A stretch of 64,000 nucleotides of DNA, taken from contig JAQBQD010000217.1 in NCBI GenBank assembly GCA_028287185.1, positions 1 through 64,000 on the forward strand, written 5' to 3'. Below, in pieces: positions 33,901 to 41,684 of this stretch. A program made the translations under genes and the position numbers. Under the pieces are notes generated by a model. That model was given only the letters and a program-made list of their open reading frames with translations. It was not told the DNA's origin and did not search any database. Source of the DNA: Gemmatimonadota bacterium (lineage in GTDB: Bacteria; Gemmatimonadota; Gemmatimonadetes; Longimicrobiales; Longimicrobiaceae). The first letter of the stretch is position 1, and each line of letters opens with the position of its first letter.

Positions 33901-35138
33901 CGGGGCCCATCTCCCGGCGTCTGCGCAGGGCGATCGACGGGGTCGTGAGCCGCGGGGTCGGAGGGGGGCGCTGGATGGGGATCGCGGTGTCCGGGCGGGC
34001 TCGCGGCCGGTCCGGCTGCGCAGGCGAGGATGGGCGGGAGCGCCACCGGGCCCGCGCCCAGGGAGAGCGGCGCCGCGCCGCCCGTCTCGACGGCGACGGG
34101 TCCGTCGCCGGGCAGCTGCTCCGCGACGGCTTCGATGGCCGTGCGCCACTCGTCCCAGGACGGCTCTGCCAGCACCACCCGGGCGACGCTACCCGCGGTC
34201 TTCCCCTGGAGGGCGACCAGGAGCATGGCGTCGCGCAGGGCGCCGCGCGTCCGGTAGGACGCCACCGGGCAGCCCAGGTACAGCAGGGGCGTGTGGTGCT
34301 CGGCCAGCCAGCGCCTGAAGTCGGCGCCGGCGTCGGAGAGCGTGCTGGCGGGAAGCAGCGCGACGAGGAGCCCGCCGGGATTGAGACTCCGCAGGTGGGC
34401 CGCCGCGAAGCGTTGCGCGATGTTCGTTGCGGCGAACTCCGTGGCTCCGCGCCCGCCGTGTCCGCGGTTCATCGCCCCGAAGGGCGGGTTGGAGAGCACC
34501 GCGTCGAAGCGGGCGGGGTCCAGGGGCAGGCGCAGCGCGTCCCGGCCGGTCGGCTGAAGCCCCAGCCACGCCAGCACCTCCCTCCGGCGCGCGTCGGTCT
34601 CGTTGGCGCGGAGCGACACCCGCGCGAGCGGCAGCAGCGGCCGCGCCAGGCTCCCGGTTCCCGCGCAGGGCTCCAGCACCGTGCGTACGGAAGCGGCTGC
34701 TGCGACGAGATAAGCCGCCGACTCGGCGATCGGCAGCGGGGTGGAGAACTGCGCCTGCGCCCGCGCCGCCTCGGTCAGGGCGCGGCCGTGGAACCACTCC
34801 GCCTCGCGCTCGCGCGTGCGGAGAAGCCGCTCCTGCAGCACGAGCCCGGCGAGATCTGCCCCGACCACCCGGTGCGCCGCGCCCTCCAGGGCGTCGTACA
34901 CGTCGTCCAGCGTCCAGGGACCGGCAGGGACGTATGGCGTGTCCGTTACGCGGGTGCCCCACGCCACCGCCTCGCCAGGGGTCCGGAAGGGGACCCCTTG
35001 GCTCAGCTCCTCGAAGGCGGCGTCGAGGAGGCGCTGGAGTGGCAGGCCTGCGAGAGGGGGTGCGGGGTCGGAGGCGGGCGTGACTGCGGCGGCGGCGCGT
35101 ACCCGTGGGGAGAGCGCGGAGAACAGGTCGAATTGCAT
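30918..35138 (-). CDS. DarB-like DNA methyltransferase-SF2 helicase fusion (strawberry-notch type)
   Basis: A 1,406-residue fusion. Residues about 155-225 hold an N6-adenine methyltransferase core (motif I LEPCAGTGSLARP near 158; motif IV LSNPPFGAMN near 218). A helicase domain of the SNF2/strawberry-notch type follows: DDVGVGKSRELAL near 553, DEAHEY near 663, YFTATPAV after it, and a C-terminal lobe with GISLHDTNGHP and QELGRVDRTGQR near 1,058. The C-terminal about 300 residues are unassigned. The architecture matches phage P1 DarB and related plasmid proteins, which protect incoming DNA from type I restriction. The first ATG with a protein-like start is 35138 (MQFDLFSALSPRV); a longer upstream form has a poor N-terminus. 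It heads the leftward plasmid operon. Confidence 0.88.
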   Translation of the reverse strand: MQFDLFSALSPRVRAAAAVTPASDPAPPLAGLPLQRLLDAAFEELSQGVPFRTPGEAVAWGTRVTDTPYVPAGPWTLDDVYDALEGAAHRVVGADLAGLVLQERLLRTREREAEWFHGRALTEAARAQAQFSTPLPIAESAAYLVAAAASVRTVLEPCAGTGSLARPLLPLARVSLRANETDARRREVLAWLGLQPTGRDALRLPLDPARFDAVLSNPPFGAMNRGHGGRGATEFAATNIAQRFAAAHLRSLNPGGLLVALLPASTLSDAGADFRRWLAEHHTPLLYLGCPVASYRTRGALRDAMLLVALQGKTAGSVARVVLAEPSWDEWRTAIEAVAEQLPGDGPVAVETGGAAPLSLGAGPVALPPILACAAGPAASPPGHRDPHPAPPSDPAAHDPVDRPAQTPGDGPRAAVDALGDDRPLLDHVPPAVTLGAALDIEFASAPPPRAVPDWERQARERAEAEASAVFAPFVVSLREQRAPHPRLVVQTRSMAGMPPPPVVRQGFESPFAGDAWGRAGAAGGASDEQAELSLRVLDAWDRRHGFLCADDVGVGKSRELALLALEAIHEGETRILVTTKNETNIRDLEQELRRVASGDEHGPFPAQFVEVANYVEAKGEGGVLPRPAGAAVYLAHSYNFADFAPALLDVRPTVWLADEAHEYANIADSKRGLAWAALHEAMLAYTPKIAYFTATPAVTLDQLCYLYGLRQWRVGAFDLWIEKKTGKGEPEKEGESDASERAVRAHVQESTAVGDTDGVDADQAAKEGKRRFMVRRNDAFTIRTTPAETEQVMRELQASGHYMSRDLWRGGVTFAVEWIDLLGDPAARRRYDEAAAICRDLSLASRQFGAMNQKVKTQGLDRAMVQSYLKQLLFDLRLDAVLARADVALAEGRQVVISVHSVAGDEDDCEALGADAQEHAVNRRLESAINRINVQEITKETEGNETVYRDLGEIPEALLAREALRERVRALPRLRDPVRVVTQHFGASAVAAITGRIPARLRTQRMGDFQAGTRRVALISKAGKVGISLHDTNGHPRTMLAADYEWSADLFKQELGRVDRTGQRSAPEIVLMASTAAGERKFASTIAARMASLGATCKGSAEATGTDALDQFDMSGGIALEAMKNAVQRLEAWERAHFTGSQFLERQKTSSGAVVWTPKLRPEEGTQMRHFLLEMLMFPMEDSHHALALWEEERDALLTIETLEALSARRTGRARGSVLRERPLPASPPMTLVDVRYEDGEHGVIAQGHVTEHMTRIQRARGPDSEGQPRTRRYLQFTADDGRLVSGLDLTTSEAHRIRWAFGSKEARDATPEALLQDLRVGEKIPLLGADGARWVLHLRRDGRIEVRGAKLGRDRTHLMRPSLQGAVAYEPAGNFLHLTSHDALALFVEHFPVADAPAALAEAA

Positions 35139-35404
35139 CGGGCGCGGAGTCGGTGCGGTGCACGGGACCGCCCTCGGCTGGCGCCGGGGCAGACCGCAGC
35201 AGCGTGGAAGCACCGAGGTCCGTTCTCTTTACTGCGCCAGCAATCCCGGCCCCCGCCCGCGGGCGGGAGCTGGTCGGTTGGGAACGCAATCATCCCGGCA
35301 CCGCAGCTGTTCGCGGACCGGGGTGATCGGTAGGTCAACTTCGTTGGAGAGAGGCTGGAAGAGGAGCGCGACGGGCGAGCGTCGCTCGGCAGGTGAGCTT
35401 CCCT

Positions 35405-35809
35405 CTACGGGTCGTTGTCCGGCACCTCGTCGTCGAGCTGCCGCTTCCGGCGCTCGGCGTCCAGTCCCGGGAAGGGCGCATCCGCCTGGCGTATCAGCTG
35501 GGCGTCCGTAGCCCGTGCCCAGATCGGAGCCCAGATCGCCTCAAGGGCGGTCTGGAGAACCGGATCGCTGAACCCCACGATCGTCTGGTTGGAGACTCGG
35601 TAGGGTTTCCCTGGCACGTACTCGGGAACGGGCGGAATGCTGAAGTTCGCCAGCATCGCCTCGCGATCCTCCGGGAGAAGCCAGCGAACCAGGTGTTCGA
35701 CGGCGGCCGCATCCATTTCGGGCCTGAGCCTCGCCTTCTGCTCGGGCGTCAGGTGGAACGATGCGTCGAGCGCTTCGAGCCGGAGGGGTCTTGGTGGCGG
35801 CGCCGACAT
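35405..35809 (-). CDS. Hypothetical protein
   Basis: A 134-residue protein from ATG 35809 (MSAPPPRPLRLEALDASFHL). It is helical with a conserved-looking middle (DREAMLANFSIPPVPEYVPG then YRVSNQTIVGFSDPVLQ). No family is recognised. It lies between the fusion gene and island B and may be the last backbone gene on this side. It is 160 bases from the TonB-plug gene. Confidence 0.6.
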   Translation of the reverse strand: MSAPPPRPLRLEALDASFHLTPEQKARLRPEMDAAAVEHLVRWLLPEDREAMLANFSIPPVPEYVPGKPYRVSNQTIVGFSDPVLQTALEAIWAPIWARATDAQLIRQADAPFPGLDAERRKRQLDDEVPDNDP

Positions 35810-35969
35810 GGCGATCTCCCGGCCGGCGGTTTCACTTTCAGACGCTCCCGACTGGCAGAGGAGCAGGATGGAACGACAACTCTTTGACGGATACGTCTCT
35901 CCACGAGTTGGGGCACGACCACCCTGGCGCTCACAAACTCGCAGCGCACCTGCTCAGCCCAGCCGCTGG

Positions 35970-37133
35970 TCAGTGGCGCTGGATAGGAGGCCGACGAATG
36001 TAGTAGGTCCTCGTGAATCCCCACTGCCGCACCTCATTGACCCACCACCCGCCAGAACGACCGCGGACTAGTGTGTACGCCTCTGAATGGTGCTGTTCTC
36101 CGTGGCTCACGCCCAAGTACACGGTCGCGATGCTGTCGGCAACCGAAACCGAATCGACACGCGCGACCTTCCGCCACGCGGGGTCCCCAAGCTCTGAAGC
36201 CGGCGCGGGATGCGGAGCCGCAGCGCACGGCTTTTCGGTCGTGGTAAGCAGCGCACGATATCGGGCATCGATGCTTGCGGGAAAATCTGCCGGGCTCGCG
36301 AGGGCGCGTTCCACGGAGCACGCCTCCACTCGCGTGCTGTCGTTCATCCAGTCGATGCGGTGCAGCAGGACCGCGTTGACGAGGGCAGCTCGCGGGCTCG
36401 CCGGGATGGGCGATGCCGATTGCGCGGGACGCCTGCGCCGGATCAGAATCGCCCCGTACTCCGCCGCCGGACCGTAGAGCGCCACCGCGGACGGACCCTT
36501 CACAATCTCAACCGCCTCGATGTCTTCGGGCCGGATGTCGGTGAGCGCCGCGTCCGGCGTTCCGCGTGTATCCGGCGATGGTTCTGACCGTGGAATCCCA
36601 TCCACGACTACGAGCGGCCGGAGAGCCGTATCCCGCGGGCCGAACTCGCCCCCAGGATGCGCGGGCAGTCTGACGACTGCGGACATCGCTCCGGAAACCG
36701 CTACCTCTCGCACATGCCAGCCGCTCGCGCTCCGCTGCAACCCGTATCGCTCATGGTGGAATTTGTCTCCGATTCGCACTGTCGCACGGAGGGTTGCAGT
36801 CGTATCCGAAACGGCGACGTCATCAACGCGTACCTCACGATCCGCCGCCGCCCTGAACGTCGCCGCGGGTGGGCACGGATCGCTCGCCCGGTCGAGCAGC
36901 CCTCTGACATTCGGTGAGATTCCCTCCGGAAAACCCGCCGGGCGCCCCAGCGCGTTGAATACCGAACACGCGTCGAACCGAGTGGAATCTCCCATCCACA
37001 CCGAGCGGTACGCCATCGCCTCAGAGAGCACCGCCGCCGCCGCGGTCGCTGCGCCTGTTTGCGTTTGGGCGCCGATGTTCGCGGCGGTGGACAGCACAAT
37101 TATGAGGGCGGTGACCAAGACAGTCGTCTTCAC
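35970..37133 (-). CDS. Exported protein with TonB plug-like segment between two related domains
   Basis: A 387-residue protein from GTG 37133, with GGAG nine bases upstream. It starts with a signal peptide (VKTTVLVTALIIVLSTAANIG) and probably AQ-type cleavage. Two halves share a repeated domain, each with a W(M/N)(G/N)DSTRxxACSVxxAL motif, an F..G or DFPASIDAR middle, and a xxVDxVxVxDxxATxxx strand. Between them lies a segment typical of TonB-dependent receptor plugs (DIRPEDIEAVEIVKGPSAVALYG). The protein has no beta-barrel. It may be a periplasmic or surface protein that borrows a plug-like interaction module. No function is assigned. Confidence 0.7.
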   Translation of the reverse strand: MKTTVLVTALIIVLSTAANIGAQTQTGAATAAAAVLSEAMAYRSVWMGDSTRFDACSVFNALGRPAGFPEGISPNVRGLLDRASDPCPPAATFRAAADREVRVDDVAVSDTTATLRATVRIGDKFHHERYGLQRSASGWHVREVAVSGAMSAVVRLPAHPGGEFGPRDTALRPLVVVDGIPRSEPSPDTRGTPDAALTDIRPEDIEAVEIVKGPSAVALYGPAAEYGAILIRRRRPAQSASPIPASPRAALVNAVLLHRIDWMNDSTRVEACSVERALASPADFPASIDARYRALLTTTEKPCAAAPHPAPASELGDPAWRKVARVDSVSVADSIATVYLGVSHGEQHHSEAYTLVRGRSGGWWVNEVRQWGFTRTYYIRRPPIQRH

Positions 37134-37218
37134 GGCGCCACTCCAGCGCAGAGACGGTGAACGGCGGGAGGCGTAAAAGCCCCTCGCCACGAAACTAACC
37201 TTTGCCGCGTGAGCGTTC

Positions 37219-37846
37219 TCAAACAGACGTAAGGCAGCGCTCCAGAGCCCGCTCGCGTGCGAGCCGTTCGACAACGGCTGCGAGGACGGTGTGCGCGGTC
37301 GACGGCGAACGTTCCCCCCGTGCAAGAGCCTCCAATACCCACCTCCGATAGCTCAGCGTCCAACGGCGCGAGCGTCGAAAGCGCTTCGGAAATGGACTGA
37401 TAATTCGCCGGAAGCGCAGCCTGATGCCAGATGCACGTCGCGATGATGGCCCGTTGGATGGATCGCCGCGCGTAGTGCCCTGGATCGGTGGGGACTCGAC
37501 CGGCGGTCGGCGGAGGCCGCCCGCCGCGCTCCAGCGTCACCGAGGGGTCGAGGTCCGTGAGGGCATCCTCCAGCCAATCCCACGCGTTCTGGCAGCGCAC
37601 CTGTTCCCTTGTGCGCCGCACAATCGGGCGGCGCGTGAGTGGGCGCGAGTACACATCCACTCCTTCCATTGCCATCACGTGCTCCATGCAGCCGGGCACT
37701 CCCCGCGCCTCCTCGTATTGGTCTGTCGTCCGGACCCACAGGTCGGTTCGGAAGGGGGGAGGCCCGACCGCCTGCATGATTCGGCGCTTCTCCGCGAGCA
37801 CCTGTTCAGAGGTCCACAGGGGTGCACACGCGGATGTTTCGAGCAA
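37219..37846 (-). pseudogene. Hypothetical gene with one-base frameshift
   Basis: Reading starts at TTG 37846 (LLETSACAPLWTSEQVLAEK), 11 bases after the stop of the upstream gene, with no good SD. It runs with good coding character to about 37,360 (SISEALSTLAPL). After that the frame degenerates, while a frame one base away continues TLSYRRWVLEALARGERSP and ends in an amphipathic helix to a stop at 37219. Deleting one G of a GG dinucleotide joins them. Either the gene is broken or the sequence has an indel. It is downstream of the duplicated-domain gene. Family unknown. Confidence 0.5.
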
Positions 37847-37857
37847 GCGGCTCTACG

Positions 37858-38604
37858 TCAATGTCCTGCGTCCAAGCGCCGGTCCCGAATCACGCCGTCC
37901 ACGTCAAAGCAACCCGCTCGCGGCCCGCGGCGCGACCGGATATGGTCCGCCCAAGCCCGTTGTAAGCGCGCAATCTCCTCCCGCTCCTCCGGGAAGACAG
38001 CGAGGCGGGAGCGGACTCGCGCGGCCAGCGACTCCGAAACGCAACTCAGCAGCATGACCACTTCGTGGACCCAGTCATAGTGCACCTGCTCCTCCGGAGG
38101 AATCGAGTACACCGCCCCGGCGACCTCCCGCGCGTTATCGTCGGACGCCACGAGAGCGAGACCGGCTCGCAGTTCGTCCTCGCTCGCAATGTCGAGCACG
38201 TTCCCCCCGGCCCGCCGCCGAGGCGCCACGTATGCAGGCACCAGATTCGGCGATGCCTCCGGCCGAATGTCGATCACGACGTCTTGAAGGCGGTAGCATT
38301 TACCCGGGTGCGCTTCCCCAATGCTCGACAAGAAGCGCGCGAACAGCTCCTGATGCTCGGCCATAAGCGCCCGACTCTCCTCGTCACGTCCGTAGTGCCG
38401 ACGCACCCGTTCCGCTACATCAAGGCTTACCGAGGAAACGAGGAGCACCGCTTCATGCGCCCAGCGGTAAAACGGACGCTCACCTTGAGGGAGCGCCGCG
38501 ACCAGCCGGGCGACTTCCTCCCCGTTCTCCGGAGTGCTGAGGCGCGCCAGGCCCGTAGCGAGTTCCTCCACGGAGAACAGCGCCACGTCGTCACGTCGTG
38601 TCAT
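37858..38604 (-). CDS. Unknown protein with two tandem copies of a new about 115-residue domain
   Basis: A 248-residue protein from ATG 38604 (MTRRDDVALFSVEELATGLA). Two halves share the pattern F(S/T)xxEL(A/R)xGLA...x(E)VA...(F/H)YxWxHE(V/A)V(M)LxSxVSxxxAxRVRxxxxxxxEEx...xxxDVVID. The C-terminal copy begins at LDIASEDELRAGLAL. No signal peptide is seen and helices dominate, suggesting a cytosolic interaction domain. A third copy occurs in the pseudogene at 39927-40338. I know no name for this domain. It is upstream of the frameshifted gene at 37846. Confidence 0.65.
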   Translation of the reverse strand: MTRRDDVALFSVEELATGLARLSTPENGEEVARLVAALPQGERPFYRWAHEAVLLVSSVSLDVAERVRRHYGRDEESRALMAEHQELFARFLSSIGEAHPGKCYRLQDVVIDIRPEASPNLVPAYVAPRRRAGGNVLDIASEDELRAGLALVASDDNAREVAGAVYSIPPEEQVHYDWVHEVVMLLSCVSESLAARVRSRLAVFPEEREEIARLQRAWADHIRSRRGPRAGCFDVDGVIRDRRLDAGH

Positions 38605-38672
38605 TCGTCGCCTCTTGCTCTGGTGCACGGTTAGGTCAGTTGGGTGCCCTCGCTCCGCACGTCTGCGATCAG

Positions 38673-39650
38673 TCAGAACGCGCCGTATCCCGGACCGTAG
38701 ATCATGTGAAGGTCCGATGCACCGGTGAACCAGGCTTTGCCGACCCACAACTGCGTCTCGAAAATCTCCGGCATGAACGCCCCTAAACAGCTGACCTCGA
38801 TCCATCCCTCTGTGGCCATCCACTTCGTATCCGTGCTTACGGTCGGTCGGATGTTATACCGCCCAGCAGAGGTTCTGGAAATCTTCGTCATCGGGGTTTC
38901 AAACTTGAATTCGTGGTTGCTGCCGCCGACCGGGATCAAGGCGGTCACAGGGCTTCCAGTGAGGAGATACGGGCAGCCACTGGATACCTCCGTAGAATCG
39001 TCTGGGGTCGGCGAGCCGGGGGAGGAACTGCCGCCGCCGGTCGACCCCGTACCTCCCCCGGTTCCAGCGGTTCCCCCGGTGGTGGAGCACCCCGCAACGT
39101 TGCAGTTGTCCACCGGCAAGGGAGAGACGGCCACGGTAATCTCTTCAAGTCCGCATTGCCCGTCGATCACGCACCCCATTGTCGATACATCCCCGTTCCG
39201 AGGTGCATGCCCGACCGGAAGGGGGTTTCCGCTCCGGTCCACGACTCCGAATCGGCGGTTCATCCATTCCACTGCCGTTCGGGTGGCCGGAATCACACAC
39301 TCGGCGATGAAGACCACCTCGCTGGCGGAGTTGCGCCCGCCGTAGATGTAGAGGTGCGTAGCTCCATCCGTGGCGAGCGCCGGAGACGGGAAGTGTAGGG
39401 AGATGCGACCATAGCTGTAGGTGGGGGTTCCACCCGTCGCCACGCTCGTGAAGCAGACGTGCGGGTCCTGCGCTGATGCATACGCGAGCCCGTGCGCGTT
39501 CAGGTTTGCCGCTGCTCCCTCACGCCCGCTATGCGCTCTCGGCGCGGCGTTGATCACCGTCGGGTTGCGGTCGCTCTGGCACGCAGCGAATGCCAGCGAC
39601 GCCAACAACGATAAAGCAGCGAGAGGCCGCCACGAAAGGGACTTGCTCAT
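38673..39650 (-). CDS. Lipoprotein with glycine-rich linker
   Basis: A 325-residue protein from ATG 39650 (MSKSLSWRPLAALSLLASLA). A lipobox-like FAAC ends the signal peptide near residue 24. The mature part has a domain with YGRISLHFPSPALATDGATH and a second with CVIDGQCGLEEITVAVSPLP. It then has a long glycine/serine/proline linker (TTGGTAGTGGGTGSTGGG) and a C-terminal domain ending in DLHMIYGPGYGAF. It is probably anchored to the outer membrane or cell surface. No family is recognised. It is 68 bases downstream of neither an operon partner nor a clear promoter; neighbours run the same way. Confidence 0.65.
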   Translation of the reverse strand: MSKSLSWRPLAALSLLASLAFAACQSDRNPTVINAAPRAHSGREGAAANLNAHGLAYASAQDPHVCFTSVATGGTPTYSYGRISLHFPSPALATDGATHLYIYGGRNSASEVVFIAECVIPATRTAVEWMNRRFGVVDRSGNPLPVGHAPRNGDVSTMGCVIDGQCGLEEITVAVSPLPVDNCNVAGCSTTGGTAGTGGGTGSTGGGSSSPGSPTPDDSTEVSSGCPYLLTGSPVTALIPVGGSNHEFKFETPMTKISRTSAGRYNIRPTVSTDTKWMATEGWIEVSCLGAFMPEIFETQLWVGKAWFTGASDLHMIYGPGYGAF

Positions 39651-39926
39651 TGCGACTCCAAAGGTAAGAAGTGTCAGGAAGCCGGGCACCCGCCCGAGTG
39701 GACGATTCCTTCGCTGGATACTGTGATTGCCAGTGAAGAGCCGAGTGGCGCGGCCGGAGGAGAGCGGAAGTAAGGCGTGAAACGTCAGTGCCTGGGGCTG
39801 GAGAGTGCATCCCAAATCCATCCGCACGAATCCACCCGCAATGGGTTGCGGTCCCGGCATCGTCACCTCCTTGTGCTGGTGTTACGATCCACGGCGCCCT
39901 GTGCTCCCCGCTAATCCTGATGCAAA

Positions 39927-40338
39927 TCAGTCGGCGGGCGTGTTTGCGCTGGCCGGTGGAGCTTCGTAGATCATCGCGTGCGGACCGGCCGCAGGGTCGC
40001 GCGTGTCGATCACCAGGTCAGCGAAGCCCAGCGTGACCCGGAACGGATCGGAGGCGGTCGCCAGCACCCAACCGTGGAACGTGCGTTGGTCGGCCGCGAC
40101 CCGTTCCCGCTCGTCCGGTGTGCCGCCATAGTGTTCACGCACCCGCTCCACAGCCTCCGGCGACGTTTTCCGAGACGGCAAGCACCAGCTCGTAGCCCCA
40201 CCGATAGAACCGCTGCTCGGCTTCAGGGATCGCGGCAATTCGGTTGACCACCTCGGCGGCGCACTCTCGCGTCAGGATCAAGGCGAGGCCGGCGCGCAGC
40301 TCATCCAGCGTGAACAGGTCGAGGTCAGTCCGTGTGAT
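39927..40338 (-). pseudogene. Single-domain relative of the 38604 protein, frameshifted and lacking a start codon
   Basis: The frame from about 40338 reads TRTDLDLFTLDELRAGLALI, clearly a copy of the domain in the protein at 37858-38604. The position matching its ATG is ATC. After LVLAVSEN the reading must skip one base to continue SPEAVERVREHYGGTPDE and end at 39927. With that single correction it aligns without gaps to the paralogue (both have 20 residues between VL and HYG). The two lesions suggest decay, unless two sequence errors are present. A small gene at 40325-40564 overlaps its start. Confidence 0.6.
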
Positions 40339-40564
40339 TGCGATCGTGCGTCGTGTGGTGAGGGTACGTGTCCGTATGTGAAGCGGCCGTAGAGCCACTC
40401 TCCGAGCCGGAGCCAGGGGGCAGTTCCGCCCCGCACTCCCGGTGCATCCGGTCGAAGAGACCGAGAAGTGATGCGATGTCCTCCCGGTGCTGTGCGGGGG
40501 AGCACGGTCCGCTCCGGGCGATTGCGTCTTCCTCAGCGAGCTGCACCGGCCGGAGGATTGCCAC
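40325..40564 (-). CDS. Small hypothetical protein
   Basis: A 79-residue frame from GTG 40564 (VAILRPVQLAEEDAIARSG) to a TGA at 40325 that overlaps the domain remnant by 14 bases. It contains a helical part (EDIASLLGLFDRMHRECGAEL) and a low-complexity serine/histidine tail. GGAAG lies close upstream. The helical middle looks protein-like, but no family is known and support is moderate. Confidence 0.4.
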   Translation of the reverse strand: MAILRPVQLAEEDAIARSGPCSPAQHREDIASLLGLFDRMHRECGAELPPGSGSESGSTAASHTDTYPHHTTHDRNHTD

Positions 40565-40824
40565 CCCGCTTCCACATCGTTCATCGCAGCCACGTGTGCC
40601 TGCCCAAAATGGGGCTGCAGTCGCAGCGCGCGTGCGCGCGCATGGTCCCCCGTCACAATAGGTTGAGTACCGCGGCTCGCGATCAGCTCGCCCCATCTTC
40701 TTCCCCTTGTCGGATGTGCCGCCGGAGGGTCGCGTGGACCGGGCCAGAGCTGCGCCGGTGCCGTCCTGCCGCGCCCCCGGCCGTGGATAGAGTGGTCGGG
40801 TTCCTGGGCCGAGCCTGGATCGCC

Positions 40825-41374
40825 TCACCACTCGACCCGGAAGGGATTGGAGGAGCAGGCTTCCACGGGAAGGGGATCGGAGAGGCGTGCCGCCCTGCTC
40901 TCGACGGTGCTCGACGCGTACGCGGCGTAGACCAGGCGGTAGGTGCCGGGCACGGAATCGACCGTGAAGGCGGGGGCTCCCAGGCCGGGCCGGGACGCGA
41001 GCAGCACCAGCGTGTCCGTGCGCGAGGCGCCGGGGGCGACCTCCAGCGGCGGGGCGGCCATCAGCAGTGAGACGGGCGCGAAGGCCGGCACCCACGCGTC
41101 GCCCTGGAGCTTCTCCAGCACGAACGCCGGGTGCATTCCGCCGCCGCCGTCCAGGTGGACCGTGCGGCCCGTGCGGTTGGTGTAGGTGGCTGCCAGCTCC
41201 AGCCGCCACCCTGGCCCGTCCGGCGCCAGGCGGTAGCCGCCGTGGGAGGTGCGGATGGCCACGGAGCCGCCCGCGGCGGAGGCCGGGCGGGTATCGGCCG
41301 GTGCGCGGGGCCCGGCGGCAACGCTGCACGCGGCCGCGAGCAACGCGACGGCCGCAACGGTGAGGGTTCGGCAT
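40825..41374 (-). pseudogene. Putative lipoprotein, one base out of frame with its ATG
   Basis: The frame at 40825-41376 encodes CRTLTVAAVALLAAACS, a signal peptide and lipobox, followed by a domain with YRLAPDGPGWRLELAATYTN, VFVLEKLQGDAWVPAFAPV-like sequence (FVLEKLQGDAWVPAF) and a C-terminal strand-rich region. This resembles an immunoglobulin-like or intramolecular fold in small lipoproteins. No start codon exists in this frame for about 200 bases. An ATG at 41374 in the next frame would give MRTLTVAAVALLAAAC if one C of CC were removed. A sequencing indel or real lesion is likely. Confidence 0.5.
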
Positions 41375-41376
41375 AC

Positions 41377-41684
41377 GTGGCCTCTGGTGCCGCGAGCTAC
41401 GGCCGCATGCGGGCTGCGAAGGGAATCCGCGGAGCCGTCGCCGGCCGTCCCTCGCTGAGGGTGTGCCGGGGGTGCGCCGCGGCGGCCGCTGGCAAGCAGA
41501 GGCCGTTCGGCGGCACTCGCGTCGTGGGCTCTGCGGGTCCGAGCCTCGCGGTCGTGAACGCGGGACGACGGGGTTCCCGCAGGGATCGTGGAAGTCTGCC
41601 GAGTCGCGGGTGAGACCGGGCAGGGGACGCGCCTCCGGACCGGCAGGGTGCCGCGGTGAAGCCTGCATGGCGGCTCCCGCACCG
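41377..41684. other. Intergenic stretch between lipoprotein and TPR genes
   Basis: About 308 bases between the start of the lipoprotein frame and the stop of the TPR gene. I see no gene, RNA or clear terminator in it. Its base composition stays high in GC. Confidence 0.4.

Noticed and set aside
37353-37739. Separate leftward small protein in another frame within the frameshifted gene
   Set aside because: It overlaps the better coding frame and lacks family-like composition; it is a shadow.
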